From Dunaliella salina (taxonomy: Eukaryota; Chlorophyta; Chlorophyceae; Chlamydomonadales; Dunaliellaceae): a DNA stretch of 10,459 nucleotides. The stretch's first letter is position 1. The number at the start of each line of letters is the position of its first letter. Made by a program: the position numbers and the translations under genes. Of this stretch, positions 6,870-10,459 are shown piece after piece. Below the pieces are notes generated by a model, which did not search any database, was not told the origin of the DNA, and was given only the letters and a program-made list of their open reading frames with translations. The DNA is taken from assembly GCA_002284615.2 (NCBI GenBank), contig MU070856.1, positions 14,005 through 24,463 of the forward strand, written 5' to 3'.

Positions 6870-7250
6870 AAACAACATTTCCATGTTGCAGCATCATTTT
6901 TGCTTTTGCATTTTGATGGTGCACAGCTGTGGCACACGCACCAAGCAATGTCATCAGGTGGACAATTCTGTGTTGGCCCAACAAATCTTTTTTGATAGCT
7001 ATATCACAGGCCAAGCATATCCTCAATTGAAGCTAATGGATTTTGGGGGGCTTGGCAAAAGGCCTTTTCAATCAAAAAGAGAGAAATGTATCCATATAAC
7101 CAAACATGATGGAGCCTGCAGACCTGGCTTCAAGCTCTTGTCCAGCAGCCGGGGTAATTGACGGAATCTTACAGTGATGGCCCTTTTTGGCTTTGTACTC
7201 CTATCTCCCTGTTTGTGTGCTTAGCTGGCATTTATAGTTAAGACTAAAGG
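6870..7250. other. Intron sequence without identified features
   Basis: The stretch holds an acceptor-like CATGTTGCAG (about 6891) and an open frame continuing from the CA repeat, but nothing matches the M16 gene and the flanking exons already join in phase, so no extra exon is required here. Confidence 0.4.
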
Positions 7251-7257
7251 CTGTTTC

Positions 7258-7773
7258 TGTCATCACTGGAGGCATCTCTTGTCATCACTGTAAGAATATC
7301 TGTCATCACTGTAAGAATATCTGTTATCACTGGAGGCTGTCTCTGTCATCACTGGAGGCATCTCTTGTCATCACTGTAAGCACATCTGTCATCACTGGAG
7401 GCTGTCACTGTCATCACTGGAGGCTGTCACTGTCATCACTGGAGGCTGTCACTGTCATCACTGGAGGCATCTCTTGTCATCACTGTAAGCACATCTGTCA
7501 TCACNATCTGTCATCACTGGAGGCATATCTGTCATCACTGGAGGCTGTCACTGTCATCACTGGAGGCATCTCTTTTCATCACTGTAAGCACATCTGTCAT
7601 CACTGTAAGCACATCTGTCATCNCTGGAGGCTGTCACTGTCATCACTGGAGGCATNTCTTGTCATGACTGTAAGCATGTCTGTCATCACTGGAGGCTGTC
7701 ACTGTCATCACTGGAGGCATCTCTTGTCATCACTGTAAGCATGTCTGTCATCACTGGAGGCATCTCTTGTCAT
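7258..7773 (+). repeat. Minisatellite of 21/22-bp units in a 65-bp higher-order pattern
   Basis: Twenty-four units all start TGTCATCACT (with a few changes) and end in one of three tails: A, GGAGGCATCTCT (22 bp); B, GTAAGCACATC (21 bp); C, GGAGGCTGTCAC (22 bp). Unit starts run from 7258 to 7746; one unit at 7496 is cut to 13 bp at an N. The order is A B B C A B C C C A B x A C A B B C A B C A B A, so C-A-B trimers of 65 bp recur. Ns at 7505, 7623 and 7656 mark assembly ambiguity. Unit lengths are not multiples of three together, so it is not a coding repeat. It ends 39 bp before the 7813 exon. Confidence 0.97.
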
Positions 7774-7812
7774 TAGGACCCAATCTTGCCGCTGTGTGCT
7801 TGGCATGCACAG

Positions 7813-7880
7813 CGCCATCACGTCCTACCCTGGAGAGAAGCATGCTGGCCTGACGCTGGCCACAGGCGTGCCCAGAGAAG
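7813..7880 (+). CDS. M16 peptidase-like gene, exon with the YPG(E/D)KHA segment
   Basis: An acceptor GGCATGCACAG (ending 7812) and donor GTGTGT (7881) enclose 68 nt. The exon begins with one base completing a Ser codon from the 6607 exon and ends with one base that makes Gly with the 9958 exon. It reads TSYPGEKHAGLTLATGVP then RE. In bacterial-type M16 proteins the GRTSRL helix is followed after about 12-15 residues by 'x-Y-P-G-D-K-x-x-x-L-x-x-x-x-x-P-x-x-G', exactly this order and spacing. Phase fit on both sides plus family pattern make this call strong. The exon's last 34 bases and its donor are tandemly repeated downstream. Confidence 0.78.
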
Positions 7881-8480
7881 GTGTGTGGATTGATGTTTGA
7901 GCTCAACATTGCAGGCTTTATTGCATGCTTTGCTTTATGCTGAGAAGGGGTGAAGCAAGGGGCCTGACGCTGGTCACAGGCGTGCCCTGTTAAACTGTGC
8001 GGATAAGCATTTGAGCTCCAGGTTGCAGGTTTTGCTGCATGCTTTACTTAAGGCTAAGATGGGTTGTAAGAAGGGGCCTGGCACTGGTCACAAGCATGCC
8101 CAAAGAAGGTGTGTGGGATTGACATTTGAGCTCCAGATTGCAGGCTTCATCTAGATTGCAGGCCTCATCTAGATTGCAGGCTCATCTAGACTGCAGGCTC
8201 ATCTAGATTGCAGGCTTCATCTAGACTGCAGGCTCATCTAGGTTGCAGGCTTCATCTAGACTGCAGGCTCATCTAGATTGCAGGCTCATCTAGATTGCAG
8301 GCTCATCTAGATTGCAGACTTCATCTTTTGCCTTAGTGGATGCTGAGAAGGGGTCAAGCCAAGAGATAGATGCCGGTTGCAGGCGTGCCCAGAGAAGTTG
8401 AGTGGATTGGCATGAAAGCTCTGGATTGTGTGCCTTGTTCAAGTGAAACCAGAGATGCAGTTAAAGCAGAGACGCATTTA
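7847..8480 (+). repeat. 114-bp tandem array whose first unit contains the exon end and donor
   Basis: Units begin at 7847 (inside the exon), 7961 and 8075, exactly 114 bp apart, with a diverged fourth from about 8364. Each starts as GGCCTGACGCTGGCCACAGG, then GCGTGCCC, the donor region, 'TTTGAGCTC', 'TTGCAGG' and 'GAAGGGG'. The donor position reads GTGTGT in unit 1, GTGCGG in unit 2, GTGTGT in unit 3 and TTGAGT in unit 4. Unit 2 has an in-frame TAA in its exon-like part. Unit 3 is enlarged by a nested minisatellite. Confidence 0.9.
8137..8328 (+). repeat. Nested 17/18-bp minisatellite inside the third 114-bp unit
   Basis: Ten full units and one partial of ATTGCAGGC(T)TCATCTAG. Starts are at 8137, 8155, 8173, 8190, 8207, 8225, 8242, 8260, 8277, 8294 and 8311. 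Units alternate between 17 and 18 bp by one T, and first bases vary (AT, AC, GT). Most junctions form TCTAGA (XbaI), and the AC variants form CTGCAG (PstI). The seed, TTGCAGGCTT, is present once in the first 114-bp unit. Confidence 0.97.
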
Positions 8481-9344
8481 AAGCATTTAGATTGTAGTCT
8501 TGAGCCAGATTGTGGGCTTGGAATTTATCACAAGCATGCTCTTTGAATGGCAAGCACAAGGCTCGATCCGTTTTACATACCAGCACACCTTAAATCAGGT
8601 TAGCCAATTAGGTTTGAGTTAATGTCCAGCTGCAGCCAGCTAATTCTGAGTATGCAGGACCTTTAATTTGGACCTTCTGAGCAACCCTGCATACTCAGCT
8701 TGTGCTGGAAATGAAAAGGAGATGGCTTTTGAAATTTCATGACAGCTGGCTTTGACCAAGCTCCAGGGACGCGCACAACCGCTCCTGGGCCACCAAAACT
8801 GGCAGAACATGCCTGGGAAATATGCTGGACAAGTCCTCATACTCAGGTGGGGGCCAAGAACAGTGCTTGCCTGGCTTCCCAGTTCGCACCACTTTTGCCT
8901 AGCAAATGGCACGCAGGTGAACATGCACTAAGTGCTCAAGACCAAATTTTGCCCCCCCTTTTTTTTACTCTGTTGGATCAGGCTTGACCTGAACCTACCT
9001 GAGAGCTAAAATATGGGCAAAATTTGGGCCAGAGCAGGTGTTTTGGCACCCATTTGCCTGGACATGGTCAAAAATGACCTAAAATGCCCATGGCTTGAAA
9101 TTAGAGCCCCACCCTCACTTTTTTGATGCAGAAGTACCAAACAGGCCATCCTTAAGCACTTCGTAGCCTCAGATTGTGGCAAGGCATTAACTCCTCGTTT
9201 TCACACATAGCTTGGCTAAACTGGCCTTAAATAAATCCTGGTTGGGACACTCTATCAAGTGTCTCTGGCCTGCACCGTTTGTAGCCAGCAGGCGATGCCA
9301 TGATACTCGCAAACGAAAGGTAGTTTGAGGCCCATGCAAAAGAA
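8481..9344. other. Intron sequence with one inverted repeat, no gene
   Basis: CTGAGTATGCAGG (8646-8658) and its perfect reverse complement (8686-8698), with outer CCAGC/GCTGG extensions, could form a hairpin with a 27-base loop. An acceptor-like TGATGCAG at about 9129 opens a frame, but the flanking M16 exons already join in phase and no donor follows. I see nothing else. Confidence 0.45.
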
Positions 9345-9555
9345 TCTTGTGCGCTGGCTGAAAGCGGCATCATCTGGGGGGTCTAGGAGTTGCCACCGTG
9401 CTGCCGAACAACCACGCCACCAGGAGGTGCCTAGTGTGGGCATATCCTAGGTTGAGGCACAAGCTCACAAGTTGTGTGCTCTGGCTGAAATAGGTGTGGA
9501 GGTTCCAGGAGTTTATCTTGCTGCTGAGCCAAGGAGCCACCTTGCCTCCTGGTGG
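9345..9555 (+). repeat. Two diverged direct copies, about 126 bp apart
   Basis: Copy 1 (about 9345-9428) and copy 2 (about 9471-9555) share the order TTGTG, GCTGGCTGAAA, a G-rich spacer, TCYAGGAGTT, GTGCTGCC/TTGCTGCTG, a GCCACC motif and a CCTCCTGG/CCAGGAGG end. Identity is moderate with small gaps, so the duplication is old or the copies belong to a dispersed repeat. Confidence 0.5.
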
Positions 9556-9725
9556 GGCTGGGCTCCTCCATATTTGGCCAAATCATTTGTCTGCTTTGGA
9601 CTTGGAGCTCTGATGGCTTCTGCTGGAGGCCACATTGCCTTCCAAATTGAACGCCTCCACTTGATTTGCTGTGCCATATGACGTCACTATCTTTTTGTTG
9701 CACCCCTTCAACTCTTTTTTTGCGA

Positions 9726-9748
9726 GGGCTGTTGTTCCAGAACAGCCC
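9726..9748. other. Short hairpin followed by T-rich tract
   Basis: GGGCTGTT and AACAGCCC form a perfect 8-bp stem around a 7-base loop. T-rich sequence (about 9768-9799) follows. In a eukaryotic intron it has no clear role. Confidence 0.5.
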
Positions 9749-9957
9749 AGATTTGCTATCTGTGCTTCTATTTTTTTTGTTTTTCTACTTTTTTTTTCTG
9801 GAGGACTTCATCCACTTTCTCCTTCCACCCTGCACAAAAGTGCTCTTCTGTATCCTTCCTCTCCGGGCTCAGATTCACAATGCACGGGCTCGTCTTCAAA
9901 TTATGGAGGAAAGCATTATGAGACTGAAGCTGTCTTTTGCCATTCCCTACTTTTAAG

Positions 9958-10031
9958 GGAGCTCTCCGGAGGAATGTGAGAAGCTGCTCAAGGAGCGACT
10001 GGAGCAATTGTCATCCTCTGCTCCCTCCCAT
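9958..10031 (+). CDS. M16 peptidase-like gene, exon with the ...SPEECEKLL... helix
   Basis: The acceptor TTCCCTACTTTTAAG ends at 9957 and the donor GTAAGC is at 10032, giving a 74-nt exon. Its first two bases complete a Gly codon begun at 7880, after which it reads SSPEECEKLLKERLEQL and SSSAPSH, leaving phase 0. M16 C-domains have 'P-x-x-G-x-(T/S)-x-E-E-x-E-x-x-L-x-x-E-L-x-x-L' right after the preceding strand, so order, spacing and phase all fit. An earlier acceptor at 9872 would give a longer exon interrupted by TAA at 9954-9956; that TAA overlaps the acceptor I prefer. The gene continues beyond, probably off the window. Confidence 0.75.
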
Positions 10032-10367
10032 GTAAGCAGTTGTCGGAAGAAATGCTCACTGTGACTCCTCAGTTGCTGAAAAAACAAAATGATGGTCTGC
10101 ATGCGTCTTTAGGAGCAGCTAGGTTCTTGCTCTTTGAGAAGTAGTAATGATGGAAGTTTGTGAACAACGTAACCAGGCGCTTCCATCCCTGCACACTTGG
10201 CTGTGCATTCCTGGATTATGATTTCAGGTAGAAGCTATTGCAATAGCAGTTTTTATATCTTCAGCAATTGTTGTTCAAGATTACCTTTGGCCAGGGCTCA
10301 CGACTAAAATTTATTAATGGACAACCTCCTGTCCTCTTATGTTTTTTCACACAAGTAGGAAGGACAC

Positions 10368-10368
<1 letters not shown>
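10032..10368. other. Presumed intron start; no firm exon
   Basis: An acceptor-like GACTCCTCAG (ending 10072) and donor-like GTAGTA (10141) enclose 68 nt open in phase 0, but the peptide does not resemble the expected M16 continuation. Nothing else is recognisable before the terminal microsatellite. Confidence 0.35.

Positions 10369-10459
<91 letters not shown>
10369..10459 (+). repeat. (AC)n microsatellite at the right edge
   Basis: An uninterrupted AC run of 91 bases reaches the last base of the window, so its real length is unknown. The poly-Cys/Val frame on the opposite strand is an artefact. Confidence 0.98.

Noticed and set aside
6717..7161. Open frames with polyHis-Thr
   Set aside because: They are the (CA)n microsatellite read in frame; no splice or family support.
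7250..8330. CRISPR array
   Set aside because: Repeats are contiguous 17-22 bp or 114-bp tandem units without unique spacers, in spliced eukaryotic DNA.
8640..8924. 94-residue minus-strand frame
   Set aside because: No splice context, start context or recognisable motif; it overlaps an inverted repeat.
9679..9686. TGACGTCA, a perfect CRE palindrome
   Set aside because: It is inside a presumed intron with no other promoter feature; an 8-bp match is expected by chance at modest rates.
10073..10140. Next M16 exon after 10031
   Set aside because: Splice-like borders exist but the peptide does not resemble the expected continuation, so it is not listed as an exon.
10261..10458. Minus-strand frame with polyCys-Val
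   Set aside because: It is the terminal AC repeat on the opposite strand.

Overview
This is eukaryotic nuclear DNA with spliced genes: short exons (about 57-200 nt), GT..AG introns of 0.6-2.1 kb, abundant (CA)n microsatellites, several minisatellites, a foldback transposon and a tRNA-like relic. There are no operons, bacterial ribosome sites or long single-exon genes, and nearly all long open frames are chance. The species cannot be fixed. The M16 peptidase subtype described below is, as I recall, commoner in algae, plants, protists and bacteria than in animals, so an algal or protist source is a reasonable guess, no more.

Layout, all genes on the + strand. (1) Positions 1-72 are an AC/GC microsatellite. 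(2) 209-399 is the last coding exon of a gene that enters from the left, followed by a 3' UTR with AATAAA at 543-548. (3) 400-2535 has no firm gene; it holds a TATA-like box, a weak first-exon candidate and a pyrimidine-rich degenerate repeat. (4) From about 2536 to 10031 I assemble one gene for an M16 (insulinase/pitrilysin-type) peptidase-like protein, from exons at about 2536-2736, 3139-3195, 3798-3878, 5508-about 5673, 6607-6689, 7813-7880 and 9958-10031. The last three join in perfect phase and read through as a typical M16 C-terminal domain. The 3139, 3798 and 5508 exons are also mutually in phase. At least two joints are unresolved (after 2736 and after the CAG tract near 5640), and the gene runs off the right edge. 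No HxxEH zinc motif is visible upstream.

The most striking feature is inside the introns. Downstream of two exons (3798-3878 and 7813-7880) the intron carries a tandem array whose first unit is the 3' end of the exon plus its own splice donor. The intron therefore holds several decayed copies of 'exon end + donor'. One array (56-60 bp units) was later split by an insertion holding a foldback MITE and a tRNA-like sequence. The other (114-bp units) has a 17/18-bp minisatellite growing inside its third unit. A third array (21/22-bp units in a 65-bp higher-order pattern) fills the intron just upstream of the 7813 exon. The window ends in another (CA)n tract, so both edges may be assembly breaks.
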